A stretch of 41,950 bases of DNA from Tubiluchus corallicola (Eukaryota; Priapulida; Priapulimorpha; Priapulimorphida; Tubiluchidae): NCBI GenBank assembly GCA_030141605.1, contig JAQGDQ010001418.1:1-41950 (forward strand). Direction: 5' to 3'. Below, piece after piece: positions 1-30,029 of this stretch; the stretch's first letter is position 1, and each line of letters begins with the position of its first letter. The position numbers were made by a program, and so were the translations under genes. The notes beneath the pieces were generated by a model. It was not told the DNA's origin. It searched no databases and saw only the letters and a list, made by a program, of their open reading frames with translations.

Positions 1-160
1 GCTTCCATTGAATCCCAATGTATCCCGTGGGGTACAGGCTATATTTAGCACGCGGGCACAGGTAGAAAAAATAATTATTATGTGTAAACAAGACGGACAT
101 ACTTAACAAAAGTACCAAGCCTATTATTCTTATTAAAAAAATAATTTGGGACTGAAAGGG
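1..160 (-). mobile_element. piggyBac-like MITE, partial copy
   Basis: The end of a copy of the 455-460-bp element seen in full at 14549-15008, cut by the window edge. It finishes GGGACTGAAAGGG followed by TTAA at 161-164. Confidence 0.8.
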
Positions 161-184
161 TTAATTATTACGCACATATCAGGC

Positions 185-262
185 GGTATCACTCAACGAT
201 AGCACGCTTCCCACTTGGGAGGTCGCGGGTTCAACTCCGGAGCGAGTTGCACCAAGGACTTA
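185..262 (+). repeat. tRNA-like (SINE head) segment, left arm
   Basis: It has an A-box-like ACTCAACGATAGCACGC and a B-box-like GGTCGCGGGTTCAACTCC at tRNA spacing, followed by an AAT-rich tail. The stems do not fold into a proper cloverleaf, so it is a tRNA-derived repeat rather than a functional tRNA. An inverted copy lies at about 1272-1350. Confidence 0.4.
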
Positions 263-303
263 AAAGATGGTAACGCTGGTTCATCGACCAAGCATGCAGA
301 TAA

Positions 304-341
304 GAATAATAACAATAATAATAATAATAATAATAATAATC

Positions 342-408
<67 letters not shown>
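304..408. repeat. (AAT)n microsatellite, left arm
   Basis: Near-perfect trinucleotide run; its inverted counterpart is at about 1140-1226. It accounts for the Asn-rich and Ile-rich open frames. Confidence 0.95.
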
Positions 409-585
409 GTTTATTTATTTCCACTCTGCATCTAACAGTTATAATAAAAATACAGATAATTTCACTGAAGTAAATATAAATATAAATGCAATATTATCCA
501 GAAATTACAAAAGAGATTCTTATGCAGCATATACATGTGCAAATTACATTACAGAGTAATTTTGATGCATACAAATGAATAACAA

Positions 586-826
586 TGCATATTAGTAATG
601 TGTATCACACAGTCTGTGTAGTACAGTGACATTAAGCTACAACCGTCTTGTAAGGGTTAATGGCATCCGATCTAGTAGAAAAAACTACCCGCACTATCTT
701 TGGGATCGTGGCACGGACTTCAGCTGGATACACTCAATTAATCGCCTGGGCCGCACTTTCATTAGGTTGACAAATCTCTTCGCGGGCCGCACAAATTCTC
801 GGCGGGCTGCAATTTGCACACCCCTG
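586..826 (+). mobile_element. hAT-like MITE family A, right half only
   Basis: About 90% similar by eye to the right half of the full copy at 31552-32012, from TGCATATTAGTAATGTG to the terminal AATTTGCACACCCCTG. The left half is missing. Confidence 0.75.
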
Positions 827-1139
827 TGTTTATGTCAAGCAAAATATGCTTATGATATATGTGCCTCCATGGCACCTTGGTGTATATTTTATACACAAGA
901 ATTTTGCCCGTAACTGTTGCTATGGCAACCAGCATCTATAGGAAGTTGTGGCAAGAATATTATTGTTATTCATTTGTATGCATCAAAATTATTCTGTAAT
1001 GTAATTTGCACATGTATATGCTGCATAAGAATCTCTTTTGTAATTTCTGGATAATGTTACATTTATATTTATATTTACTTCAGTGAAATTATCTGTATTT
1101 TTATTATAACTGTTAGATGCAGAGTGGCAATAAATAAAC

Positions 1140-1188
<49 letters not shown>

Positions 1189-1369
1189 GATTATTATTAT
1201 TATTATTATTATTATTGTTATTATTCTTATCTGCATGCTTGGTCGATGAACCAGCGTTACCATCTTTTAAGTCCTTGGTGCAACTTGCTCCGGAGTTGAA
1301 CCCGCGACCTCCCAAGTGGGAAGCGTGCTATCGTTGAGTGATACCGCCTGATATGTGCGTAATAATTAA

Positions 1370-1823
1370 CCCTTTCAGTCCCAAATTATTTTTTTAATAA
1401 GAATAATAGGCTTGGTACTTTTGTTAAGTATGTCCGTCTTGTTTACACATAATAATTATTTTTTCTATCTGTGCCCGCGTGCTAAATATAGCCTGTACCC
1501 CACGTGATACATTGGGATTCAATGGAAGCATAAAATGTGGTTCATTTTGCAACTGCTGATAATTTTTTAAAGTATTTAAGATATTTAGTATGCATGCTAT
1601 GCTGATCTGTACAAAGTCATCTCTAAAGTACTGTACCTTGCGCAGTTTTTTATGCTATGTAGATTTTCTAGTTTGCCATTTTATCACCATTTTTAGTCTA
1701 TTGTTATTGGCTTAAATCAAAATAGCTATTAACAGATCAAATTACTGTCAGTTTTAAAATTTTATTAATTTTAAAGGCAGAAAATATTCTCGTATCCCAC
1801 GGGATACAACGGGTATGAAAGGG
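1370..1823 (+). mobile_element. piggyBac-like MITE, TTAA-flanked
   Basis: Begins CCCTTTCAGTCCC and ends ATGAAAGGG, flanked by TTAA at 1366-1369 and 1824-1827. Near its ends it carries palindromic copies of GTATCCCGTGGGATAC (with substitutions). TTAA duplication plus CCC...GGG ends is the piggyBac signature. No transposase is encoded. Confidence 0.85.
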
Positions 1824-1906
1824 TTAAGAAGGTAATAGTTGCTGTTCTTACGTATTACAAATCATTTTTTACAACTATCACAACTATTACAAATCATTTT
1901 TTATAG

Positions 1907-20884
<18,978 letters not shown>

Positions 20885-20922
20885 ACAGATGCTACCGGTG
20901 TTAGTTGCGTTCGATTTAGTCT

Positions 20923-21229
20923 ATAGTAGCAGAAAAAACAATAGCCAATCAACTCGAGGTTTCTCAAATGAATAAGAGTCAAACTTAAAGAGAGATTTTT
21001 TTACACTAACATATCAGGAACTTAAGGCAGGCTTCAAGCTTTTAAATCTGCAGACATACCACTTACTAAATCAACAGAATCAACGATCTATGACTAGTCT
21101 GCAGATTTAAAAGCTTGAAGCCTGCCTTAAGTTCCTGATATGTTAGTGTAAAAAAATCTCTCTTTAAGTTTGACTCTTATTCATTTGAGAAACCTCGAGT
21201 TGATTGGCTATTGTTTTTTCTGCTACTAT
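20923..21229. repeat. Perfect 133-bp inverted repeat in the TIF1 3'UTR
   Basis: Arms 20923-21055 and 21097-21229 are exact reverse complements by direct reading, with a 41-bp loop. The block is bracketed by an 8-bp direct repeat CCGGTGTT at 20895-20902 and 21231-21238. It starts about 40 bp past the TGA, so transcripts reading through would fold into a long dsRNA hairpin. Confidence 0.95.
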
Positions 21230-21961
21230 TCCGGTGTTCTGAATAAGAACTGTGGTTTCGTATCATATTTCGTTGATTGTCTTATTTTTTTATATTTTCA
21301 TGTTAACTGCCATTATTTTATTGGTTACTGTTTTTTAGAAGGCATATTATATAATATTATATCATATAATAGTTGTAATTGTTGTATTAGTACGTGTACG
21401 TAACATTAGCCGTGTTCTATCTGTCAAAAATCTCAATTCTAAAAACACGAGTGCTCGTATTTATGTCTAAACAAGAGGAGAGTGTTTGCCAGGAATGCTT
21501 CTCTGTATTATTTTCTTTTTTCTCTAAGACGTTAACGCGTACTCAAGTTCTTAGAACAATTGAACGTTAAACAAAGAGAGCGTGTTGTGTTAGAATTGTT
21601 TTTACTGGCAGTTCTGTTCGTATGACAATGTGTAGTTCTTGCAGAAATGTTGCAGATCAAACGTGTGCTTGCACAGCAAAACCTTTCTAAAGTTTTCTAG
21701 TTATTCACGTATCCTGAATCTCCATTTCTGGAGGATCATTTTGATACCAAGTTCATCATTCTATGTTATTTCTAAGCTGAGATAATCCACGTTGAAGTTG
21801 AGGTGCAGGCTGCACACTGAAAAACATAATCTTGAGAAAATTACTGTTAAAGTCAGCCATTGTTTTTTGTTGCGTTTCTACAAAACACTTAGCAACCGTA
21901 TGAAAGTCTGGTTGCTATGGACTTTGCAAGAGCGCACTGAAGTTATGTTTAAATCCAGTAG

Positions 21962-22228
21962 ATGGCTCTTCCTGACAGAGACCTGGGCTTGGCAACAGAA
22001 AAAAACCCAAAGCAAAATGACAGCTTCCACGAGCTACTATTGGAGTTTAAAAATACAAGTTTTTTGCAATTGCAAGTCCAATATAACGGAACTTTCCAGA
22101 AGTTTCTTCAGGATGTCATACCAGTTTTCAACATTGCGCAAAGACTGCGTACTCAGTTTTATTGTTCAGAGAGTTTTTTACAATTGCAGTGCTTGTTTCT
22201 AGGCAGAAAAGTGGGTACGGGGTTGTAA
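21962..22228 (+). CDS. Hypothetical ORF downstream of TIF1
   Basis: ATG at 21962 opens an 88-codon frame (MALPDRDLGLATEKN, then a hydrophobic/aromatic middle with FQKFLQDVIPVFNIAQRL). The residue mix is protein-like and not low-complexity, but there is no recognised domain and no promoter or splice partner in view. It may be a decayed transposon gene or a chance ORF. Confidence 0.2.
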   Translation: MALPDRDLGLATEKNPKQNDSFHELLLEFKNTSFLQLQVQYNGTFQKFLQDVIPVFNIAQRLRTQFYCSESFLQLQCLFLGRKVGTGL

Positions 22229-22335
22229 AATTAGATTTTTAGGAATTTTTTGAAATAATTTCTTGATAATTTCATGTTAGAATACAGAAGTGCAAAATAT
22301 TTAGCGTTTTTTTTACGTATAAAAAATACGAAATA

Positions 22336-22430
22336 GACATTTGAGCAAATTTTTGGTGCATTCTACTTTGAAGCACCATAACGTAGTTTTTAACCCGTGC
22401 CCACGTACGGACGGTTTTGGTTTGCAAGCA
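22336..22430 (+). repeat. Dispersed repeat fragment
   Basis: GAGCAAATTTTTGGTGCATT and the following 60 bp recur at about 31455-31540 (ACCAAATTTTTGGTGCATTT). Source unknown. Confidence 0.6.
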
Positions 22431-22736
22431 TACATTTTGTAACTACATATTGTCAACCATGAAAGTATTGCATGTTGAAGGTATCTGAACCTGTTGGTGA
22501 TTTAAATTTTTTTGTGTGCTTTTATTGAGTCCAGCCATCACTTTCTTGTGATTTTAGTAAGCATTTGAAATGCGTTCTTGTTTTTGTTGATGAAGAAAAA
22601 TTAGCATAGCATTTAATGTAAGTAATGCAGCAGAGTAATGTGCTGCCATCTACCAAATGATGCTTTAAAAATTTTATTTTGCGAAAATGTCCCAGTTCAC
22701 AGTAATTGGTGGTAAACTGGATAGAATTTAGTAATA

Positions 22737-23438
22737 GAGTCAACCTCGAATATAAGGGACACCTCTTGACCAGAAAAAATCGTCCCTTATAGCCGAAGTT
22801 GAGTCAGACCGAGGGTGTATCTAGACCTGTACTTTTCTGTACTTTTACCCATATTTTTATGGATTATTGCTACACATTCAGTGCAAACGGTGTGTAGGAA
22901 GCTCCTTCAGTGATGCGAGTTGTATGTGACCGAGGAAACCGAGCTGTTCGAAGGCCGAGTTTGCGAAAAATTGAGATTAAAAATCGATCAATATCGCTTT
23001 GATCATGGCGTCCCTTGTATGCGAGGTAATTTACCTGGATTTCTATTACGTGGGACCTGAAGATATCGTCCCTTATATGCGAGGTAATTTACCTGGGTTT
23101 CTATTACGTGGGACCTGAAGATATCGTCCCTTATATGCGAGGTAATTTACCTGGTTTTCTATTACGCTGGACCTGAAGATATCGTCCCTTATATGCGAAG
23201 TAATTTACCTGGATTTCTATTACGTGGGACCTGAAGATATCGTCCCTTATATGCGAGGTAATTTACCTGGATTTCTATTACGTGGGACCTGAAGATATCG
23301 TCCCGTATAACCGAAAGTCCCTTATATCCGAGTACCTTATAAACAAAGATTTTTGTAAGGAAAAATGTTAGGAAAAATCGGGATTGGTGTTGGTGACCAG
23401 TCCCTTATGAGCGAGTACCTTATATCCGAGGTTGACTG
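22737..23438 (+). mobile_element. pogo/Tigger-like MITE family D, expanded copy
   Basis: Ends GAGTCAACCTCGAATATAAG and TTATATCCGAGGTTGACTG, flanked by TA. It contains about five tandem copies of a 58-bp unit (TATCGTCCCTTATATGCGAG plus following bases) from about 23022 to 23300 that other copies have once. Confidence 0.75.
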
Positions 23439-23724
23439 TAACATTGCATCATAGCAGTATCCATTGTTTTTCTTTGGCGCGATTTTTTTATCATTACAGT
23501 GTCTTCTCAATTATGTGTTTTTATTACTTTCCATATTATTATATTGCATTTTTTTCGTGTTTTTAACGGTTTGGATTTCATATGTCTTACCTGTATATAA
23601 TGTATAATATTGAGAGTTATTTCTGGTAGGGGATTCTGCCTTTCCATTTTGACCGCGCCATTGTCTTTTTATCATGTAGTACCTACAGTCTGCAAAAGTG
23701 AGTCTCAAACACTTCTTATCAGTG

Positions 23725-23840
23725 TGTAGTAGAAAGAGTGAGCAAGGGGAGAGGGAAAGAAAGGGGGAGACAGAGAGAGTGAGGTGGGAGGAAGTGAGAA
23801 AGTAAGCGGGGGAGACAGAGAGAGAGAGAGAGGGGGGAAG
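23725..23840 (+). repeat. GA-rich tract
   Basis: Imperfect GAGAGA/GGGGGA sequence between the genes. Confidence 0.85.
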
Positions 23841-24220
23841 ATAAATGATAGAAGAGAGGAAGAGTTTCCGTCATAAAACCCGTAGAAATCACCTTGTGAC
23901 GATAACTATCATGTTTTTATTCGAATTGGAAAATAATTGTGATATAATTACTGTGATTAATTAAGTATTGTTCAAAGAGAAAAACTGCGTATTTCATATT
24001 AATTTCATTTCGGTAAAGAGGACTAAAGCTTTCAAGCTATTAAGAATTAAGCTACGGTGGTTTTATGATTAATAACTGTATGTCATATTGTTTAATATCA
24101 GTGTTTACTGAATTGTATACAATAAAAAAAGTACCTTTCTGTGTAAAAAGGCCTTCATTCGAATTTAATGGCCATAAAAACTGGAAAACTCGGCAAAAAT
24201 GGGACCTATAATCGGTGTAC
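23841..24220. other. Intergenic AT-rich sequence
   Basis: Between the GA tract and MITE F. No feature supported. Confidence 0.5.
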
Positions 24221-24612
24221 AATAAGCCTTTTCACAGTTTCTTTGTGCACATGGGCTCTTGCTGTAGGTCAAAGGTTGAGTGTAGCCAAGAACGACTCCC
24301 AACTACAACCGTCATGTGACGTGTGCGTAAAACAAAGCCGTCTGCCGCATCAGTAATTTCAGTTGTTTTGCATGAACTTTACTTAATTATGCATTAGTCT
24401 GTGCATAGAGTGGTTAACTAGCAGAATCTTGCTTGGCAACAAGAAAAAATCAACTAGGTAAGGTTCTAGGTAGCTGTTAAAAGTGTTACTATTACAATAG
24501 CATGGGTTGCTAGGCGTTGTCAAGTGTACACAAATGTGGTGTCTGGTACACTTAACCTTTGACCTTTTCACGATCATCATCATCGATCATCGGAACTGTG
24601 AAAAGGCTTATT
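24221..24612 (+). mobile_element. Foldback MITE family F
   Basis: Ends AATAAGCCTTTTCACAGTTT and AACTGTGAAAAGGCTTATT. Superfamily not clear. Copy of 33113-33480. Confidence 0.75.
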
Positions 24613-25224
24613 AGATTGTTCAACCATGGATACAGGTGTGCGCAGCTCCACAGAAATGTTTTTTGCTGTTTTTTCATTTATTAATTCTGGCTTGGACACG
24701 GATGGTGATTCACTGTCTCATCTTGGTTCAAATCTCGTCTTAGAGGATTAGGCTTGATGATGATTTACGTTCTCGTCCTGCCACAACCCTGTGATGTCAC
24801 CGAGGTGTGATAAAAAATTTCATGAATCAACTCGTTTCTCTAAATTGTATATTTTGGAGGCACCTGTTCTCCGGAACAACGAAAAATTTTTCTGTACAAA
24901 AAATGCAACACTTATTTAGGAAAGTACTCTATTTTACATAACTACAATATAAAATAAATTAAAATATGTCACTTATAATACAATTCAACTTAAAAAAGCA
25001 TGTAGAAATTATAACATTATAATAAGCAAAGAACAGCACTTATATAATTACAAATATTTAACAAAATAAAACAATATAGAATGTCAACTGAGATTCAATA
25101 TACGTTAAGCGAAATGAAATGTGAAACTAGTTTAATGAGCTGCTAGTGTGACCACTAAAAGAAGATGATGATTCTGATAGTTCATGTCCTTGCCAAAGCA
25201 CGAATTTCAAACACACTGTCGCTA
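24613..25224. other. Intergenic AT-rich sequence
   Basis: No repeat family with a second copy here, no coding signal. 24900-25110 is strongly A/T-rich. Confidence 0.5.
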
Positions 25225-25735
25225 CCTCCCTCTCTCCCTTTCTCCTCTCTCCCCCCTCTCTCTTTCCCTCTCCTCTTTCTTTCCCCCTCTCCTCTCTCAC
25301 TCTCCCCCTCCCCTCTCTCTCTCTGTGTCTCTCTCTGCATGTGTCTCTCTCTCCCCCTCCCTCCCCTCTCTCTCTCTGTCTGCCTCTCTGCGTGTCTCTC
25401 TCTTCCCTCCCCCTCTTCTCTCTCTCTCTCCACCCCTCTCTCTCTCTCTCTCCCTCTCCTCTTTCTCTCTTTCCCCCTCTCTCTCTCCCCCTCCCTCCCC
25501 TCTCTCTCTCTCTGTGTCTCTCTCTGTCTGCCTCTCTGCGTGTCTCTCTCTTCCCTCCCCCTCTTCTCTCTCTCTCTCCACCCCTCTCTCTCTCTCTCTC
25601 CCTCTCCTCTTTCTCTCTTTCCCCCTCTACTCTCTCTCTCTCTGTCTCTTTCTCCCTCCCTCCCTCCCCCTCTCTGTGTCTCTCTCTCTCTGTGTGTCTG
25701 TCTCTCTCCCTCTCCCCCTCCCCCTCCGTCGACAC
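25225..25735 (+). repeat. Polypyrimidine CT/CCCCTC-rich low-complexity tract
   Basis: CT-rich with CTCTGTGTCTCTCTCTG and CCCCCTCCC blocks duplicated in a larger unit of about 160 bp. Intergenic. It explains all overlapping frames at 25127-25883. Confidence 0.95.
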
Positions 25736-26000
25736 ACATTCCCTTCTTCCCAGTTCGTGCAAAGAGAAACTAAAAAAACTCAACCGGCATGGACCCCATC
25801 TCCGCATCAGAAGAGTACACGAAAACATGAAAAGCACCAAAACTCACAAGAGCAAACAATATGCACTTAGAAAGTGGAACTAACAATAATTCATCAAGCT
25901 ATGAAATCACAAATGAACTTCAATGTATATCATGTAGAACTGTTAACTGAAATTAATGAAACTTTTGCAGGTACATCAGGGATGCTGATGACAACGACGA

Positions 26001-26246
26001 GTGTCGATAATTATCGATGCGAAAAATGTTTTTAAATCGTTATCAAATCGACATTTTTCTAGGAAAATCATGTTGAATTTAGCAAGTATCGCTTGCTTTA
26101 CGCATGCAAAGTTTGCGGAGAAACATTTGGAAAATTGCACGAATGATTTTCTTCCTACGATGGCAGCTGTCTTTGCTCAGTTTTGTGACACACGAATGCC
26201 AAGTGCCTGTACTTTTACAGGCAATTTCCCAGTTATGTACAAGTAG
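26001..26246 (+). CDS. Hypothetical ORF in convergent intergenic region
   Basis: An 81-codon frame with a protein-like middle (FTHAKFAEKHLENCTNDFLP). No domain recognised and no splice or promoter support. It is listed because it is not low-complexity. Confidence 0.12.
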   Translation: MSIIIDAKNVFKSLSNRHFSRKIMLNLASIACFTHAKFAEKHLENCTNDFLPTMAAVFAQFCDTRMPSACTFTGNFPVMYK

Positions 26247-26369
26247 TACAGCTCACACAAATATATTATGTAATAATGGATCTATGTGTAATATATTTAC
26301 CTGTTGCAGATCACATGTTAGTATGTTTTAAGACTAAACAAAGAAAAGAATTTTGTCATAGATTACAGT

Positions 26370-26724
26370 CAGGGACTATTTCAGCCTAAGCGAGGCCCGG
26401 GAAAGTGGGGCGTCTGAGGCCCCATCGGGGGGGCGCTACAATGGTTGGCGCCCAGAAATTTTTGAACTGCTAGAAGGCCGGAGAAGCATTTTCGAAGAGA
26501 AAATATGGAGTTATACAGTTGTTAAAGGAAAGAACAATTGAAAGAAAAACTGCTTTGTTCTCAAGACCAGTCCTTAATACTTGTCAATACTGGCAAACGG
26601 CGCAAGAGAGAGAGGAGGCAGTATGTTCGCATAAAACAAAAAAATGTTACCTTGGCGCGAGGCCCCCCTGGAGGGTGAGGCCCCGGGGAAGTATCCCCAC
26701 TTCCCCCTCTTGAAATAGGCCCTG
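26370..26724 (+). mobile_element. hAT-like MITE family C with 8-bp TSD
   Basis: Ends CAGGGACTATTTCAGCC and CTTGAAATAGGCCCTG. TSD ATTACAGT at 26362-26369 and 26725-26732. GC-rich at both ends (GAGGCC runs). It explains the ORF at 26519. Confidence 0.88.
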
Positions 26725-26851
26725 ATTACAGTACAGTGTATTTACATGTTAACTGGGAAATATCCTACAAAAATATGGTGTTGTAATACACGAAGACATC
26801 TCACACAATAACTAACCAAGCATTTAGTATCGTGTCTATCGTTCAAAATAA

Positions 26852-27695
26852 TTTATCGTATTGTATCATCTGAAAAACAGATCGTGAATAACGTATCGTA
26901 TTGTATCATCTGAAAAACAGATTATGAATAACGTATCGTATTGTATCATCTGAAAAACAGATTATGAATAACGTATCGTATTGTATCATCTGAAAAACAG
27001 ATCGTGAATAACGTATCGTACTGTATGATCTGGAAAACAGATTATGAATATCGTATAGTAGTGTATCATCTGAAAAACAGTTTATGAGTAACGTATAGTA
27101 TTGTATCATCTGAAAAACAGATTATGAATTACGAATTGTATTGTACCATCTGAAAAACAGATTGTGAATAACGTATCGTATTGTATCATCTGAAAAACAG
27201 ATTATGAATAACGTATAGTATTGTATCAACTGAAAAACAGATTATGAATAACGAATTGTATTGTATCATCTGAAAAACAGATCGTGAATAACGTATCGTA
27301 TTGCATCATCTGAAAAACAGATCGTGAATAACGTATCGTATTGCATCATCTGAAAAACAGATCGTGAATAACGTATCGTATTGCATCATCTGAAAAACAG
27401 ATCGTGAATAACGTATCGTATTGCATCATCTGAAAAACAGATCGTGAATAACGTATCGTATTGCATCAACTGAAAAACAGATCGTGAATAACGTATCGTA
27501 TTGTATCAACTGAAAAACAGAATGAATAACGTATCGTATTGCATCATCTGAAAAACAGATCGTGAATAACGTATCGTATTGTATCATGTGAAAAACAGAT
27601 TATGAATAACGAATCGTTTTGTATCATCTGAAAAACAGATCATGAATAACGTATCGTATTGTATCATCTGAAAAACAGATTATGAATAACGTATT
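26852..27695 (+). repeat. 40-bp tandem array, about 21 units
   Basis: Unit TCATCTGAAAAACAGAT plus CGTGAATAACGTATCGTATTGTA. Each unit contains the near-palindrome CTGAAAAACAG. AT-rich intergenic satellite between the two convergent genes. Confidence 0.95.
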
Positions 27696-28149
27696 GTTAT
27701 TGTACTGCCAAATTTGTATTGTTTAACATCCCTAACTATTTTAATAGTTTAGCACAAATATGGTCATAAATAAGTTGTGAGCTATCTTACTTGTTACAAT
27801 AACTATAAATCTTTAGCGCCACAAGAACTTTGCAGCAAAATTTACTTATGTTAATAATCAAGTTGTACACTTTTGCAGCTGTCTCAGCAAAATAGTGCAT
27901 CTATACTGTTGGAAGACAAAGAAACTGCAGTTTAAAGAATGTTGGAAGGCAAACTGAATGCACCTTTGCTGACCAGAATAATTGTCATTTGCTGACCAGA
28001 CGTCCAAATCTGAACGATACGCACATATGTAATACTTATTGGGTTTTAAAACAGATGAAGATTCTTTCCTCGGCTAATGACAGAATATCGTTTTAAATAA
28101 ACACACAACATCCATCGAAGTCTGAAGATTTAGACCTTAGAGATGCTAA

Positions 28150-28397
28150 GGGTGCGTTCAAACTAGCAAGTTTTCTTGCGGGAGTTCTCTCTGACAGTAA
28201 ACTTGCAATTGTGAACGGCTTTGCGAGAATTGTCGAGAGTTTTGCCGAGTGCCAACTCGTGCTTAATGTGTGCGACAAAATTCACAGCAACTGTCAGAGA
28301 GTTTGCAAAAACGTGCCGACAAAACTCGCAAAACCGTTCATACTAACTCTCAGAGAGAAATCTCGCAAAAGAGAACTTGTTCGTCTGAATGCGCCAC
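28150..28397. mobile_element. Foldback MITE-like element G
   Basis: Imperfect terminal inverted repeat: GGTGCGTTCAAACTAGCAAG on the left, CTTGTTCGTCTGAATGCGCC on the right. Inside, TCTCTCTGACAG and CTCTCAGAGAG segments can also pair. Single copy here; no clear TSD. Confidence 0.5.
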
Positions 28398-28481
28398 AAG
28401 TTCAGCACGTTGAAAAATGATAATACTAATGTACAATACACTGGCATACCGGTACTAGCACTTTACTTAAAAATTTGTATA

Positions 28482-28971
28482 CGGTCAATCTCGGATATAA
28501 GGGACACTTCGGAGCCGGAAAAAATCGCCCCTTATATCCGATGTCCCTTATAGCCGAAGTTGAGTCAGACCGAGGGTGTATCTAGACCTGTACTTTTACC
28601 CATATTTTTATGGATTATTGCTACACATTCGGAGCAAACGGTACGTAGGAAGCTCCTTCAGTGATGCGAGATGTATGTGACCACGGAAACCGAGCTGTTA
28701 AAAGGCCGAGTTTGCGAAAAATTGAGGCTAAAAATCGATCAATTTCACTTTGATCATAGGGTCCCTTATATGCGAGATAATTTACCTGGATTTCTATTAC
28801 GCGGGACCTGAAGATACCGTCTCTTATAATCGAAAGTCCCTTATATCCGAGTACCGTATATAAGAAGATTTTTACATAGGAAAAATGTTACGAAAAATCG
28901 GGACTGGTGTTGGTGGTCCCTTATAAGCGAGTGTCCTTTATAAGGGAGTACCTTATACGCGAGGTTAACCG
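28482..28971 (+). mobile_element. pogo/Tigger-like MITE family D
   Basis: Starts CGGTCAATCTCGGATATAAG and ends TACGCGAGGTTAACCG, flanked by TA. It shares the internal block GAGTCAGACCGAGGGTGTAT with copies at 22737 and 34254. Confidence 0.78.
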
Positions 28972-29194
28972 TAGTTATCTACGTTTATCAAGAATCAGTC
29001 TGTTGCCTTCTATGGGCAAGTATGAGAACTTATGCTACTCATGATACAATTTCTGAATGGCACATTGTTGTTACAGTACGTTACGCATACAAATAAAGGC
29101 AGCTTCGGTAAACATAAGTGAAGAATACAGCTCGACTAGCCTATAGTTCTAACTTATAACTTTTTTGAACTCGTAAGCCGAGGGACATTCGAAA

Positions 29195-29365
29195 ATGAAT
29201 CCTGTCAATTTTCTATCTAAATTTGATCTAAAAATTTCGCCTTTGGAAAACACAGTAGAAAACCGTGTTGAGAAATTACAATGTGCCGGGATCACCTTGT
29301 TGCAAAAACTAAGAAAAACGGAAGTCCGAGATTATGTTTTACCTCTAATAGACGCTGTAGCTTGA
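29195..29365 (+). CDS. Small ORF beyond the RUNDC3 stop
   Basis: ATG at 29195 opens 56 codons (MNPVNFLSKFDLKISPLENT and on to VRDYVLPLIDAVA) ending in TGA, on the strand opposite RUNDC3 and about 145 bp past its stop. The composition is protein-like and helical. It may be a relic of an inserted gene or part of the RUNDC3 3'UTR read backwards. No family recognised. Confidence 0.2.
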   Translation: MNPVNFLSKFDLKISPLENTVENRVEKLQCAGITLLQKLRKTEVRDYVLPLIDAVA

Positions 29366-29508
29366 TCAGCTTAAATAGCTGCTTGTATGAAACAACTTGC
29401 TAAGTTGGTTAAATACCAATCATTTGATGTTGATGGCTATGAAGTGTGTCTGAACATTACTAAGTTGTTCTACACGCCATGAATTTTGAATTTGTGTTTC
29501 TTATTCGT

Positions 29509-30029
29509 TTACCCCGTCATGCTTACGTTTTCCAGTAGAGGGCTGGTATCAGTCGAGGATATACCGCTAGGACACTGTGACTCGCCTATGCTTGAAAAAT
29601 CAGCGCTGCTCTGCATGGGCGACCCTCGAGACATCTCGCTTTCCACTAGATTACTAACGATGTTGTGAATGAACGTCGGCGGTTGCTTAGCAACGTCAGC
29701 ATCCGACTGCGCACACTCGCTGGCCATGCTGATCTGACTCGACTCCGTGTCGCTCTCCTGGAGACTGTTGTTCAAATTTCGGTTCTGGTTTTGTCCGAGC
29801 GGAGGTGCCGCCGATTCGACGGGCGGAGTGGGAGTGGGTCCTCCGTCTCCGCGGTCGGAAGGCGGGCACTGTTCCGGGGCACGACTGGAAGGAGCATCGT
29901 CGTCCTCATCGACAAAATGAGAAGGACTAGCTTCGACCCCGACCTGAAGGTCACCAACCGATTGAAGACTGTGTACAGAAGTAAGAGATCCGGTGAGAGG
30001 ACGCATGCTCAGCGTATCCTCCTTTGAGC
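29509..30029 (-). CDS. RUNDC3: RUNDC3 last exon: disordered tail and stop
   Basis: On the minus strand the acceptor is TTTTCCTAG before 30029 and the stop TAA is at 29511-29509. It encodes 172 residues beginning SKEDTLSMRPLTGSLTSVHS. The tail is rich in Ser, Pro, Asp and Gln with an acidic patch (VDEDDDAPSS), proline runs (GPTPTPPVE) and a possible short helix (FIHNIVSNLVESEMS), ending ENVSMTG. It is compositionally disordered. Opposite-strand open frames here are shadows. Confidence 0.88.

Larger units (their letters stand above)
1..1529. repeat. Large inverted repeat, arms about 570-586 bp
   Basis: Positions 1-586 recur inverted at 962-1529, spacer about 375 bp. Each arm holds the end of a piggyBac MITE, a tRNA-like segment and an ATT/AAT microsatellite. 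The left arm reaches the window edge and probably continues outside. The spacer holds half of a hAT MITE (586-826) and about 135 bp of unassigned sequence. Confidence 0.85.

Noticed and set aside
215-1315. Two Asn-rich or Ile-rich 'proteins' in opposite orientation
   Set aside because: AAT microsatellite inside an inverted repeat; identical because the DNA is duplicated.
25127-25883. Several long Arg-Glu or Ser-Leu frames
   Set aside because: CT-rich low-complexity tract; open in several frames on both strands.
29665-30027. 120-codon + strand ORF
   Set aside because: Shadow of the RUNDC3 last exon, which has family and phase support on the other strand.
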